Of a DNA stretch of 64,000 bases, positions 10,166 to 21,762 are shown piece after piece (position 1 is the first letter of the stretch; each line of letters begins with the position of its first letter). The stretch is from Acanthosepion lycidas (lineage: Eukaryota; Mollusca; Cephalopoda; Sepiida; Sepiidae), in the NCBI GenBank assembly GCA_963932145.1, contig OZ010586.1, forward strand, positions 77,314,503 to 77,378,502. Reading direction: 5' to 3'. The position numbers were made by a program, and so were the translations under genes. The notes under the pieces were generated by a model, which was not told the origin of the DNA, searched no databases, and worked only from the letters and a program-made list of their open reading frames with translations.

Positions 10166-10594
10166 GTGTCCTTGAAATCCTATCTCTTTTGGTTCAAGTC
10201 CTAATTCTTTAACTCAAGTAGAATTGTTCACTTTGACATCCACAGTCTATATGACGAAAACAGCTAAATTTTTTTGTGGCTCTGCACATATACTTCCAGA
10301 ATACTGCGCCAAAATATCAGGGTCATAAAACTTATCAATCAGAAAGGTTTTTGAAATAGTCATTTCTGAGCCACTAATTCACAATAGAGCCAACTCTGAT
10401 TCCACCTACAAAGGCATAGTTGCTTAGTTGGCATTGGAGTTGGACACCATGGAGGGAAGTTTAACCAAATGTAACAGATTACATAACCACCCAAGTCATC
10501 AGCAGCACCAGCCAGGTGCTTCCATCAACAGCAATGCCTTTGGCCAGTAATGAAACTAGTAGCAGCAGAGGGTAACTCTCAACTACATATGTTT

Positions 10595-10655
10595 TTTTTT
10601 ATCACTTCACCCCAAGTAAGGTGGTAATGCCACTAGATTTCGTGGGGGGGGGGTT
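10595..10655 (-). mobile_element. LINE 3' tail (CR1/Jockey-like family)
   Basis: On the minus strand this reads AGTGGCATTACCACCTTACT, then TGGGGTGAAGTGAT and a poly-A. It is the same terminus found after the RT relics at 17285-17345 and 28310-28368. Confidence 0.6.
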
Positions 10656-10869
10656 ACAGGGAGTGAAAATGAAAGTGAATGAAAAAACTGAGAATAGGGA
10701 AGATTGAGGGAAAGACAAAAAATGAACTGGCTATCTCAACTACTAACTTGGGTTATACCCTGAACAAACTCTCAGTCTCCCATGACTGACATACAATAAT
10801 CTGAAATGAGCAAATAATCAAACCTTGTAAATCACAGGAAATAAAATCTCTATTACTTATCTTCATTTG

Positions 10870-11065
10870 TTGTTTTGTCACTTCCACTTTTTTCTTCTTA
10901 AGAGTAAGGTTGTTGATACACCCCTTTTCATCTGTGACGAAATTGTCATGGATTCACTGCCATGTAGAAGGAGTGATATTACATAGCAGTTCAGCACTCT
11001 TTCCTTTGTTTCTAAGGAAATTTTCCTATTTCTTAATACTTTTTTTAATTTTCTAGAAGGCATCT
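10870..11065 (-). pseudogene. LINE (RTE-like) RT C-terminal relic
   Basis: The minus frame reads KLKKVLRNRKISLETKERVL then NCYVISLLLHGSE and ISSQMKRGVS. This is the conserved block after the RT palm in a family that recurs at 29.8, 50.9 and 60.2 kb. The frame ends at about 10878. The upstream and downstream parts of the element are missing. Confidence 0.75.
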
Positions 11066-11289
11066 TTTGCTATTCTAATGCACATTTGCATTTCTCCATT
11101 GCATTTTCCACCATTTGTTAAAATACTTCCCACATTGTTAAAACATTTTCTAGAAGATAGAAATAATTTTAGATGTGTGCAATATTCATATTATAAAAGA
11201 ACTATGACTAACACATACAAGATGAAAATTCATAGTAAAATAATGATATGGTCACATTTTGTACAATAACCATATTTGTATACATTATT

Positions 11290-11700
11290 TATTCATTAAA
11301 TGCTCACACCACCAGCAACTGGTGGCTTCTACTATAGCTTAACTGAAACCAAGTATTCTAAATACACCAACATTCTTTTCAGGATTACATTTTTTAATAA
11401 TGCAACAATCTAGATGGTTCCACCTCTTCCCATATATTTTTAATTCCTCTAGTCACTTTCCTTTGATTTTCATGACTAATTCCAATGCTCCTATCACAAC
11501 TATTACCAAGTTCAACAACTTCCTCAGCTCTCTTACAAGGCCATGATAAGTATCAATATGTTCAAGGTTAACCCAAGCCCTATGAGTAAAAATGTATTGA
11601 TGAAAATATTTGGAATCAGTCGTTGGTTGTGCTAGCATAAAGTCACAAGTTATTGTAACTGAGGGTTTGACTGTACCAGTCATGTTAAGCTATTGATCAC
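11290..11700 (-). pseudogene. LINE C-terminal relic with GALE/ELRKL motif
   Basis: The minus frame 11683-11453 contains ITCDFMLAQPTTDSKY, then YHGLVRELRKLLNL and VVIGALELV, resembling a C-terminal region seen in some LINE polyproteins (ELRKLW--, VI-IVIGALG). Its last part, near 11340-11320, has CACCAGTTGCTGGTGG, which is the 3' end also seen in tandem at 12640-13085. Confidence 0.5.
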
Positions 11701-12639
11701 AGCAGATTTTGTACTACCTCCCAGAAACTGTGGCTGAGATTTGTTCAGCAAAATTGCAGTATCAATTACTGGTGGGCTCTGAGAGTGTTGACAAAACACA
11801 AATGTGTCTGAATAGGTGTCTGTAACAGGGATTGACTAACAAGCCCAGGAAAATGGCATACATGGAAATGAATTAGCAAAGTATTACATTATTCTGGGCT
11901 CCATTGGAACAGTGAAATCTAGATATTGGCATGAATTCTTCTAACTTTTTTAGCACTCTAATAAGGAAGAATAACATTCACCATCTAAATTTTACCTTTT
12001 ATCTTCTCTCAAACTTATGTTGGTTTGTACATATGCCATTGATTTCTATGGTAATATGTTAAACATTTGCATACTTTCCATTGGATTCCTGCAGTCAAGA
12101 TTATTTTTCTAATCTTTCAGAGCTAATTTGCAATTATTAGATGATTATTAACCTCATCTTTCACTTGATATAGTCTGCATTTGTTATTTTGCCTTGTTTT
12201 GTCAATATTGGTCTTTTTCTATTTTATTCACCCAAGATGCACTCAAGGAAGAGGGTTACTGAATAGCATTGTATTATGAATATAAAAGAAGGTAAGCATT
12301 GTATGTTATGAAGATATGTAGGATAGAAAATGGGACTTGAAAATGTCAGATTGTAGTGATTATGGAAGAATTTCATCAAGTGTTTGTGCCACAAAGCAAT
12401 GGCTGTTGGGAAGAAGCTTCCTCCTTACCAATGGAATACAAAGAGAATGAGGATGTGTACATAGCAAAGTGTGGCTTTCTCGCCAGAACATTTTTAATGG
12501 AAATAGTGATAGATTCGTGGTAGGTTTGCACCATTGGGAAAGGAGTTGTAGGGTGGAAAATAATCAATCACCTACAAGCCTGCAAAGTGAGGACATTTTA
12601 AATATAGTTCTTCTTATGGAATTGTTATTTATCATTTCT

Positions 12640-12734
12640 CAATGAGTTTTGACAAACATCTCTACCCTTACATAGGGGACATTAAGTGACAGCAAGTCAC
12701 CTCAATACACCATCACACTCTCCAATATTCTTTA

Positions 12735-12775
<41 letters not shown>

Positions 12776-13175
12776 TGTACTCTCACACAAGTAGAAACTG
12801 ATGGTTTTCACTGACAATCAAGTGACAGCTAGTAATCTCAATATACTAACACTCTCTTTAGTATACTTTATTATTAGTATTTATACTCTCACATCAGTAG
12901 AAACTGGTGGTTTTCACTTGAGATCAGGTAACAGCAAGTAACCTTAATACACCAGAACTCTCTTTAGTATTCTTTAATATTATTATTGTTATTGTTACTA
13001 TTACATCAGTAGAAACTAGTGGCTTTTACTAAAGATCAAATGATAGCAAGTCACCTCAATACTCCAGCATTTTCTTTAGTATTCTAACTGCTTTCGGTAA
13101 AACTGCTATCTTTATGGTCTCAATAATTGCTTGAATTTCCAGTTTTTCCAACTTTTCAGAACCATTGTAATTTCC
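12640..13175 (-). mobile_element. LINE 3' end with tandemly repeated terminus
   Basis: On the minus strand, 13165-13085 reads EKLEKLEIQAIIETIKI, then VLPKAVRILKKMLEY, a degenerate GTARILRKVL-type C-terminus. The following 3' segment of about 110-130 bp (ending in TTTCTACTGATGT and a TAA-rich tail) is then repeated about four times down to 12640. One unit carries a pure (TTA)n run at 12737-12773. Confidence 0.6.
12737..12773. repeat. (TTA)n microsatellite
   Basis: A pure trinucleotide run within a LINE 3' tail unit. Confidence 0.95.
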
Positions 13176-14090
13176 CAAATCATATATGATTTTAATGCAT
13201 AATATAATGACATTAGCTGTGTTATAATAATGTGAATTATGACCTGATTTAAATTCTTCTGAAAAACAAACTGTGTTTACTTTCTAATAACTCTGCATTG
13301 CCATTATTTTGAAAACTCTTGGGAAATGCTACCTGGACAAAATTTTAACTACAGAATATTAAACATTATGTGAAGATTCCAAATAGGAAATTTAAATATC
13401 CAATTTTAACTATTTACTTTAATTATCTTGCAATGTTAAATACCAAAAGCTATGAAAATCTTTTTTAAAACAGGAATGAAAATTTTTCAAGCACTCACAG
13501 ACTATAACTGAACATATTTTGTGATTTAAACTATCTTCATGAGAAAATTGACGTACAGAATTTTATTGGTTAGTTTATTAGGTTCGTTCAGTTACTATTT
13601 GGGGTTATTTCATTCTTATTCTTCTTTAAAACTGCTCCTTCTCCGTTTTTGCTAAATATTTGGAAAAGGATCAAATCAAATGTAAACTAATGAAATGCTT
13701 CTGAAAAAAATCACATATACTTTTAAAGGTTTTAAAACACTCTTAAATTTGTAGGATTATCCCACTTGTCTGCTAAGGTACTTCAGCTAATGACCACTTT
13801 GTGACATGAGCAAAAAGTAGTATAAAAGAAAAGTGTGAATGGTCTCTTCATCCACAAGATGCCATAAGAAAAAGATGTACGTCATTTCACACACTCTTGG
13901 GGCTTTCATAGTTCCTACCAAACCACATATGCCACATGGCATGGATCATACAATGTTTCATAAAAATGTGCCAAAGTTGATAACTCTACCAAATGGACAA
14001 TAATCTCTTTTTATATATATGCCTTTTCACACACACACATAAGTATGAAAAACTTTTCTTTGCTGTTTTTATAATGTCTCTGTACATATA

Positions 14091-15717
14091 CTACAAGTCA
14101 AAAGTATTTGGCCACCCTCAATTTTTTTTTATTTCTCATCCTAAAAGTGTTATTTTTAATGAAACAAGTTAAGCACCAGAATGGTTTTATTTATTATACT
14201 AAATACAAGTTTTCCTTTGTAAATTGACTTTGGTATAATCAGATATCTATTGAAAATTGATTTGAAAACGTTTTTATTCTTCAGTACTGACCATGAATAA
14301 GACGTATTCTAAAAGTTACATTATACCACCATTTGAACTCACATTAGACTATATTATGTTGAATTGCTGCTTGTTATATACTACCTGTTCTACCTATGTT
14401 GCCAATGTACCTTACCCAGTAGTGAAATCTGTTATTCTTATTTTGTTTAAATTATAACCTAAATTTTGCAACTTTCTTCTAGATCAAAACTTAAAACCTA
14501 AATTTTGCAGCTTTCTCCTGGATCAAAACTTTTTTCTCAACAAAATTCACAAAACACATGAACTTACACGTGAACAAAAACAAGAGATGATTACATTAAA
14601 AAAAGAAGGGTATTCAAGCAGAGAAATTTAAAAAAAAAAAATAAAAGTTACCAGAATTACAGTGGATTATACTGTTAGGAGACATCAAGAAATGAGACAA
14701 AACAAGATGAAAAATAAGGCTGGTAAACCAAAAGCAACAACAAGAGCAGAGGGCAATTTCATCAGAGTCACCAGCTTGTGTGACAGTAGGCTGAGTGCTC
14801 CAAACATCACTGCACAACTGAACCAATGTCATGACAAAAAATGTGTCAACATCCACTGTGAGGAGAAGACTCTGTGAAGCTGGCCTATATGGCAGAATTT
14901 CTGTCAAGAAACAACTGTTGAGGAATCAAAACAATGTCAAAAGACTCCAGTTGGCCAAGGAACACAAATACTGGACAATAGAGCAACGGAATAAAGTCCT
15001 TTGCGCTGACGAATCAAAGTTCAAAACTTTGGTGAAAGAGCTGTAACCCCCTGTATTACACCAACTATAAAGCATGTAGGAGGTTCTTTTATGGTGTGGG
15101 GGGCTTTTGCCAATTGCAAAGTCAGGGATTTGCACCAAGTGAAGGGCAAATTGAATCAGACTGGCTATCACAGGATACTGCAGCATCACGTGACCCCCAT
15201 CTGAAATGTGGGTCAAGGATTTGTACTCATGCAAGATAATGACCCAAAGAATACTAGTAAACTCTGCAAGAGGTACATTAAAAGCAAAGAGAAACAGCAT
15301 GTCATTCAACTGGTATCTTGGTTGGCAGAATCATTGGGCTTAAATCCCATTGAACTGGTGTAGGATGAACTTGACTGAAAAGTCAGAGCTAAACGATGAA
15401 CAAGTGTGGCTCACCTCTGGCAACTCTTGCATGGAAAGCTGGGCAGAAATATCTTCAGTCTACCTCCAGTCTTTGGTGAGAAGAATGCAAAGAATCTATG
15501 AAGCAGTGATAGCAGCTAAAAGGGATCATTTTAAATGAAAAGTTTAAAAAGTTTTTGTGTTTGTTGGATTCAATTTGCATTTAACGTGGCTCAGGAAAAC
15601 TTGTATTTAGTATAATAAAATAAAACAACTGTGGTGCTTAACTTGTTTCATTGAAAATAACACTTTTAGGATGAGAAATAAAAAATTTGGTGGGTGGCCA
15701 TATACTTTTGACTAATA
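14091..15717 (+). mobile_element. Tc1-like element with long terminal inverted repeats (DD38E type)
   Basis: The two ends are inverted copies over roughly 125 bp, from the left AGTCAAAAGTATTTGGCCAC at about 14096 to the complement of the right end at about 15712. Shared internal blocks are TTTCTCATCCTAAAAGTG, GAAACAAGTTAAGCACCA and TACTAAATACAAGTTTTC. The insertion site is TA-rich, as expected for this superfamily. The element is about 1.63 kb and holds one transposase pseudogene, so it is full-length but defective. Confidence 0.9.
14545..15538 (+). pseudogene. Tc1-like transposase, broken
   Basis: The relic shows, in order: an N-terminal helix-turn-helix (LTREQKQEMITLKKEGYSS, REI, then a stop), YTVRRHQEMRQNKMK, GKPKATTRAEGNFIRVTSL, and ITAQLNQC. 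A frameshift leads to VSTSTVRRRLCEAGLYGRI. The first catalytic D is in CADESKF (about 15006). After a deletion of about 20 codons it continues GGSFMVWGAFANCK, then LMQDNDPKNTSK (second D), and LNPIELV with the catalytic E 38 residues later. A stop follows the E. The C-terminus reads SSVYLQSLVRRMQRIYEAVI. At least three stops or frameshifts abolish function. Confidence 0.88.
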
Positions 15718-15868
15718 TATTTTCTCTCTTCTTGAATGATATTATTCTTTATATAAAAATGTATAGGCAAAATACATTCATGTGTTCAATTTGTTTTGTT
15801 TTTTAAACTTCTCACCCTCTTTATCACAATATTTAAACACCCATTCCTATTACAACCTGACAAAACTA

Positions 15869-16452
15869 CAGTGGGGAAAATAAGCATTTCATCCCCTACT
15901 GATTTTCTGAGTTTGCGACCTTACAAAAATGGGAACGGTTTATAAGATCGAGGGAGATTGATAGTCAATTGGTGTTTCTTCCATTTTCTTATTATTGTAC
16001 TAACAGTTGACTCCTTCTCACTTTGCTGCTTGCTAATCATATTCCAGTCTTGTGCAGGGATACAATTTTGTCCCAGATATCCTTAGACAATTCTTTCATC
16101 TTGCTCATTGTGGAGAGATTAGATTCTGATTCATTAAAGGATTCTGTGAACAAGTGTCTTTTATACAGATAATGAGTACTTGATTGGGAGTAATAATTGA
16201 GGAATAGGACTAGTCTATATGCCTCCTGGTCACATAATCGGTCTGTAGGGCCTGAATCATTGCTGGTTAGTAGGGGATGAAATATTTATTTTTTCAATAA
16301 AAAAGAAAGAAATGTTAAAAAAAATTAATATAATGTGATTTTCTAGAATTTTCTATCTCCCACCTACCCTCAAAATTATAGACCATTCCTATTTTTGTAA
16401 GGTGGAAAACTCAGAAAATCAGCAGGGGAAGATATACTTATTTTCCCCACTG
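15869..16452 (-). mobile_element. Tc1-like MITE (584 bp), internally deleted
   Basis: The element begins CAGTGGGGAAAATAAGCAT and ends ATTTTCCCCACTG, flanked by TA on both sides. Internally, minus-strand 16110-15960 encodes a transposase N-terminus ([20 protein letters not shown]) with a stop soon after. The rest of the transposase is absent. A second copy with the same internal structure lies at 52475-52966. Confidence 0.85.
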
Positions 16453-16463
16453 TATCTTTGATA

Positions 16464-16565
16464 TTAGGTTGGTGCAAAAATAATGACGTAATAATGTCGT
16501 TCTTTGATGTATTTTTTAACGTCAAAAAACGACATTATTATGTGATTATTTTTGCACCAACCTAA
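16464..16565. mobile_element. Palindromic mariner MITE, copy 1 (102 bp)
   Basis: It begins TTAGGTTGGTGCAAAAATAA and ends with its reverse complement, CACCAACCTAA. It is flanked by TA dinucleotides and is almost fully self-complementary, with a short centre near TTGATGTATTTTTTAACGTC. It lies 11 bp from the end of the Tc1 MITE. Confidence 0.9.
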
Positions 16566-16739
16566 TACAATTCTTTAACACAGATTTTTATTATGTTGGT
16601 CATGATATCACAGGCACCCTTCTCGCATAAATATCTATCATTAAATATATACCTCCAGCAAACTGGCAATAATTGCAATTTTATAAATGGTAAAATTGAT
16701 ATATAAACGATGATCCTTTAACAAATCTTATATTTTTCT

Positions 16740-17345
16740 CATACTGTGTTGTGCAAGACAATTTTTCTTGCCAGAATCTATCTTAAATATTTATATGTCT
16801 ACCATTCATCCATCTTTTGATTATTGCTACCTTATCTGGTCTTATGCCCCTTCTATATATTTTGAGATTCTTGATAAAATCAAAAGTAGATTCTGCAATA
16901 TTATTGGTCCTGATCTGGCATCTCAGCTTCAGTCATTTTCCCACCACTATAACATACCTTCCTTATGACTTTTCTATGAATACTTTCATGGTAATTGATA
17001 TGATGAACTTTTCTCTATAGTACCTAGACTTTATGAATTTAAGCACAGTACTAGATTAACAACAAGGTCTCATCATTTTAGAGTTGAAATGGCTAGACAT
17101 AAAGTTCTATGCTTCTTCCACACTTCTTGCTTGTGAAACTCTCTTCTGATTTCTTATTTCTCAGGCAAATTCAATCTTCAATAATTAAATGCAATGTCAA
17201 TCATTATCTACTGTTTTCTTAATTTCTGTTCCTTTTATTGTTTTCTATCCTTAATAGTGTTTTATTTTCATATTCTCTAGCACTCAGTAACACCTTGCAT
17301 CTAAGTGGCTTTACTGCCTTGCTTGGGGTGAAATTATTTTTTTAA
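16740..17345 (+). pseudogene. LINE (CR1/Jockey-like) 3' end
   Basis: Reads ESILNIYMSTIHPSFDYCYL, IWSYAPSIYFEILDKIKSR, NIIGPDLASQLQSFSHHYN, then frameshifted FYEYFHG, ATRSHHF, FHTSCLxNSLL, and IQSSIIKCNVNHYLLF. The tail at 17285-17345 has CTTGCTTGGGGTGAAAT and a T-rich end. This is the part of the ORF2 protein after the RT domain plus the 3' UTR. Frame changes and stops show decay. Confidence 0.82.
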
Positions 17346-17849
17346 ATCTATAAATTATTTTCAGCTTTAAGAATACTTCCCGATACTTCTCACCAAAAAG
17401 CATTCACAGTATGATTTCCCAAGTTGAAGTTTCAATGTTTTAGAGAAGAGAATGCATTTATTTTTGCTTTTCTTCTTTTGTCTCAAAGTGCATGCTGTCT
17501 TCTTTTCACAGATAATTACGGTAATTCCCATTGCTAAACAAGCATAAAAGCCTGAATCTTTCACACTCAAGTTGATGGAACCAGCAACGGAAAATTTGAA
17601 AACAAACAAACTTTATGCAAATTGGTTCCTATTAAACTAGTAGATTCTTTCCTGAGAGAAATAATCTGCAGTCAAGAGACGCATTTAAAGTGTCATGGTT
17701 CAACTTTTGTTATATTTCTTTTTGTGAGGAAGAAAAAAATAAATGTAGTTCATGAATATAAAAAGAAAAATTAAAGTCCACTTCTATTATTTACATGATC
17801 TCATGAGAGAAGACTTACTCTCCACTCTATACACACTTTTCCACTGACA

Positions 17850-18160
17850 CAACACAAGCCTAATGGTAATTTATCAGTATTTCCATGGCATTTGATCATA
17901 TCAGTTCTATTCTTTAGTTCCACCAGTTCAGACCTTTAGAGCTAGTACACACCATGCCACTTCCACAGTGAATTGACTTCCTCCATCTTCCAAATGTTAA
18001 GAAGAGCATTAGTCTTTAATTCCACCAGTTCAGACACTTACAACTAGGATGCTCCATGCGACTTCAAAAGAGTTAAATGACCCTCGCAATATTTTTTCAA
18101 CCTCTCTTCCTGATCCTGAGATTTCTCCATTCACAAGATGCACTTTTATAAATCTCTTCT
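17850..18160. repeat. Dispersed repeat C with internal duplication
   Basis: Two units about 100 bp apart both carry TTCCACCAGTTCAGAC, then ACAACTAG or AGAGCTAG, and a CCATGC-ACTTC block. A third copy is at 53310-53400. Function is unknown. Confidence 0.6.
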
Positions 18161-18199
18161 AGTGGTTATAAATTTTATGTCTTTCTTAGGCATTTGCTG

Positions 18200-20620
18200 T
18201 AATGTTTGTTATAAATTCATCTCTACTGACTCCAAATGACTTCCCTAACTCACTTGGAGTTCTTTATTTAAGGCATCTTACCTAGTTCATTTATGTTACT
18301 GTGAGTGTGTTATTTATTCCACAACTTTTGAGATATTTTAATTTTTTCTGTTTTTTTTTTTCAGTAGTAAATATTTTATTTTATTTCTTAGCATTCATTC
18401 CCACGTCTTTCTGGCGAATTTGCAAAAGTACTGAACGTTGTACTTCTTTCATTCTGAGTCAACCTGTAGTTTTTTCATATGCTTCCATTTACTGGTAATC
18501 ATACTAGTATGCTCAACGAATTCATTGGGTGTTGATATGTCAAAAATATCAACCAGTCCTTGCATAGATTCTTCCTTTCTTGTGAGACTTTCTTTAATAA
18601 ACCTTTTCTTTAACTGATTCCAAAATCTTTTTGTGTTCCCATTTTTTTCCTTTTACCATAAATATCATTTTCCAATTTATGACCTTATTATGCCATCTTC
18701 CTACATTTCTTCTCCATTTTCATATACTCTGAAAAACACTATTTTGCTGATTTTGAAAAATTTTGTGTCCTTTTTGTTATTTATTCTTATTCTTTTTTGA
18801 TTGGATAACAACTTGTCAAACATCAATTCTCCCGGTGACATGCTTGCTGGTGCATTGGGACTCAGCATTATCTGTTATACTCTCAAGAATTTTTGTAGTG
18901 CTTCTTCCCTCATGTTTTCATTACTTGCTTTTTTCAAAGCTCTCTTAAAAGTACCCACAGAATTTGGCTTGTCAGTTTGACCTTATGTGATATGGTGGGG
19001 TAGTAATATGTTCAATCAAGAACATTTTACAAAATTCTTTAAATTCATAATTGTGTACTATTATCTGAGGCTATGGTATTTGGAATGCCGTATCTTGCAA
19101 ACAGTTTGTGTAAAAAATTCACTGTGGAAGTTGGGTTTTTGCACTTACAAATTTCAGGTAAAGCTATCCACTACCACAAGATAATGTAATTTGTTTACTG
19201 GACCTGCAAAATTTATGTGCAGTCTTGACGACAGAATATCTATCTTTGGTCAAGATTGTAATTTCGTGGTAGGTGATTTTGCTACCAGAGCACAACCTCA
19301 GCAGGCTTTTACTAATTTTTCAATGTCTTGATCCATTTTGGTCCAGTATACATAGCTTCTCATAAGAGATTTAAATCCTGGAAATTCCCAAATGTCTACT
19401 ATGAAATTCATTTAATATCTGCTTTTGTAATATGATAGGTATTACTACTCTTTATGTAAACATCAGTCACATAGCAAGTAATCATTCAAGTTTCTAAAAA
19501 TTGTTTATCTTCCTTACTTTCTTTAAGTTGTTTTTTTTATTTTCGAAATAAACATTGTCTTGTTCTGTTTTTACTTCTGTTTCTTCCAGGGTAGCTGGTA
19601 ATTTGTATACTACATTGCATAATATATTTTTGATTTCTATTTCACTTTTAATGCTGAAATAACAGCATTCTCAAATGGTTCAATATTTTTTGTTATCAAT
19701 TTTCATAAACCATCAGTATGTCCTGATGTTTTGGATGATTGGTATTCCATTCTGAAATCGTAATTTAATAAGATGGTAACCCAGCATTGTAATCTAATTG
19801 CTGTATGTATAGGAATTATTTTTTAAAAACATAAATTGATAATAGAGGTCTGTAGTCTGTCTGTAAATGAAAACTTTTTCCATATATAAATTTGGGAAAT
19901 GTTTTCACTGCAAATATTATTGCTAATGCCTTTTTTTCAATCTAGTTGTAGTTTCTTTTATGATGGTAGTAGCAAACATGAATTATGTGTAATAGCTTTT
20001 ATGTTACTGTCATCAAATTTATGTAGAATTACTGCTCCTGTACCATAGTCACTAGCATCTGAAACCAGTGCAATTTCTGCTTTTGGATTATAGGGAGTTA
20101 ATAATAAGTCTGATGTTAGTATTTCTTTAATTTCTTTACGTGCCTTCTGACACTTATCAGTCTGGTTCTACTTTCCACCTTCTTTAAAAAAATTGTTCAG
20201 TAGAGCTCTCAAATTCTGCATATTAGGTATGTAGAGTTGATACTAGCTTGCTATTCCTAGAAAATTTTGTAACCTAGTAACATTTGTTGAAGAAGGCACA
20301 TTCTTAATTGCACTTGCTCTTGATGGATCTGGTTGATGACCATTTTTGTCAATGATTTATCCTCAGTACTTGATTTCAGGCAAAAGCAATTCTCACTTTT
20401 CCTCACCGAATGTGAACCCATACTTGTATTTTTTCAAAAATTCTTTTCACATGCCTAATATGTTGTTCTTTAGATACACTTTTAATTAACATATCATCCA
20501 GATAAGTAACTGTGAAATCTCAATCTGTAAGCGTAGTATCCCTAAATTGTTGATTTATATCTTGAGCCAGTTTTATTTCACTAAATCATTATTAAATTGT
20601 CTAACAAAAAAATTTCTTAC
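18200..20620 (-). pseudogene. Ty3/Gypsy-like pol remnant (RT, RNase H, integrase)
   Basis: Read from 20620 downward on the minus strand with many frame changes. The RT block carries VTYLDDMLI (the YxDD motif) and ends NFLGIASYYQL-like. The RNase H start reads ALVSDASDYGTGAVILHKFD, then FTDRLQTS. An integrase HHCC-like region contains FHSRHLG. The integrase core end reads EFCKMFLIEHITTPPYHIRS, then NxQAKF. The C-terminal tail reads YENGEEMxEDGIIRS and NQLKKRFIKE. Order and motifs fit Ty3/Gypsy pol. No intact frame or LTR pair was found. Gag-like pieces of the same kind of element lie at 21.5-22.8 kb. Confidence 0.8.
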
Positions 20621-21486
20621 AATCTAAAAATATTTTCTGGCTTTAAATAAACAGCAAAGCAGAAAAAATGACTGAACAAATGAATTAGAACTAATGATCA
20701 GGTTCATTGCTAATTAACTTCAATGATTTGATGCTTTAGATTGATCTGATCATAAGTCTTATGTAGTTTACTTATTATAATTACAATGATGTGCTTTGTT
20801 TGGTGCAAGGTCACTAATTGCTGGTGTTCTTAAGAATTCCTCTTTTATTACTTTCCTTTTCTTTGTTTTCTTAATTTTCATTGTTTTCTTTTTTTGTTTG
20901 TTTCTTCTTTTTTACTTTCCTTGCTTTTTCTTCTCATATTCTCCTAATGATTACAATGTTGACAATAACAATAAGAAGTAATACTACTAATACTGCACAA
21001 TAGTAATTATCAATTATTACTTATAATTAGAAATATTGATTCCACTAAGCTTAAATTGATTAATTAATTAATGTTAATTTGACTTCAATTAGTCCTTTTT
21101 CCTCAAGAATCATAACAGGATTATATATTGAGCACATTTATATCTCATGGGTCAGGGTATTGGACAACAGCTCTACAATAAACAAAGTATAATTAGAAAG
21201 CAATTCCATGGTTTAAACTTGTTCTATCTAATAGAATGTACAGGGAATATTTGTTAAGCCATTATGTGAATTTATTCTGTTTCTTAGTAAAGCTGTTTGA
21301 TGTCAAGTTGAAAATTATAAAAGAATTTAACAAAATGATGTTGTATGTTCCAATTAATTACCCATTGTTTGTCTTTTTCAACGAAATATGATAGAAAGGA
21401 GAAATAGCCAGTGTAGTGTTCTTGCTGTTGACCGTTCAGAGTTTGAAATGAAGAGGGGAACTTACAACACATTCATAAATAAGTAT

Positions 21487-21584
21487 AAAAGATAGTTCCA
21501 TCATCTGAATTGCATGTGAATTCAGATATGGTATTTGCCACTATATCAGGCATGAAAGAACTTGTGGAATTTTCTGTTTCTTCT
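21487..21584 (-). repeat. Inverted repeat arm (gag start), left
   Basis: This 98-bp arm is about 87% identical to the complement of 21763-21860. On the minus strand it encodes part of a gag-like N-terminus (ISEFTCNSDDGTIF). It therefore marks the start of the minus-strand Gypsy remnant whose pol lies at 18.2-20.6 kb. Confidence 0.8.
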
Positions 21585-21762
21585 ATAGTATTTTATTAGT
21601 ATTTTAGTTAAATTTGTTGTTGTTTCTGTAGTTCTAATAACTGCTGTTGTTGCTGTTGTATTTTTACCACTTGGGCTACTAATTATTTCATATTTAAAGA
21701 ATTTTTTCCCTTCTTCCTTTTTTTTTAAAAACTTTTTAATTTAAATTTAACTAAAGTAATAC

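Noticed and set aside
16768-17020. Two overlapping frames as a host gene
   Set aside because: Explained by the LINE RT tail (GPDLASQLQS block).
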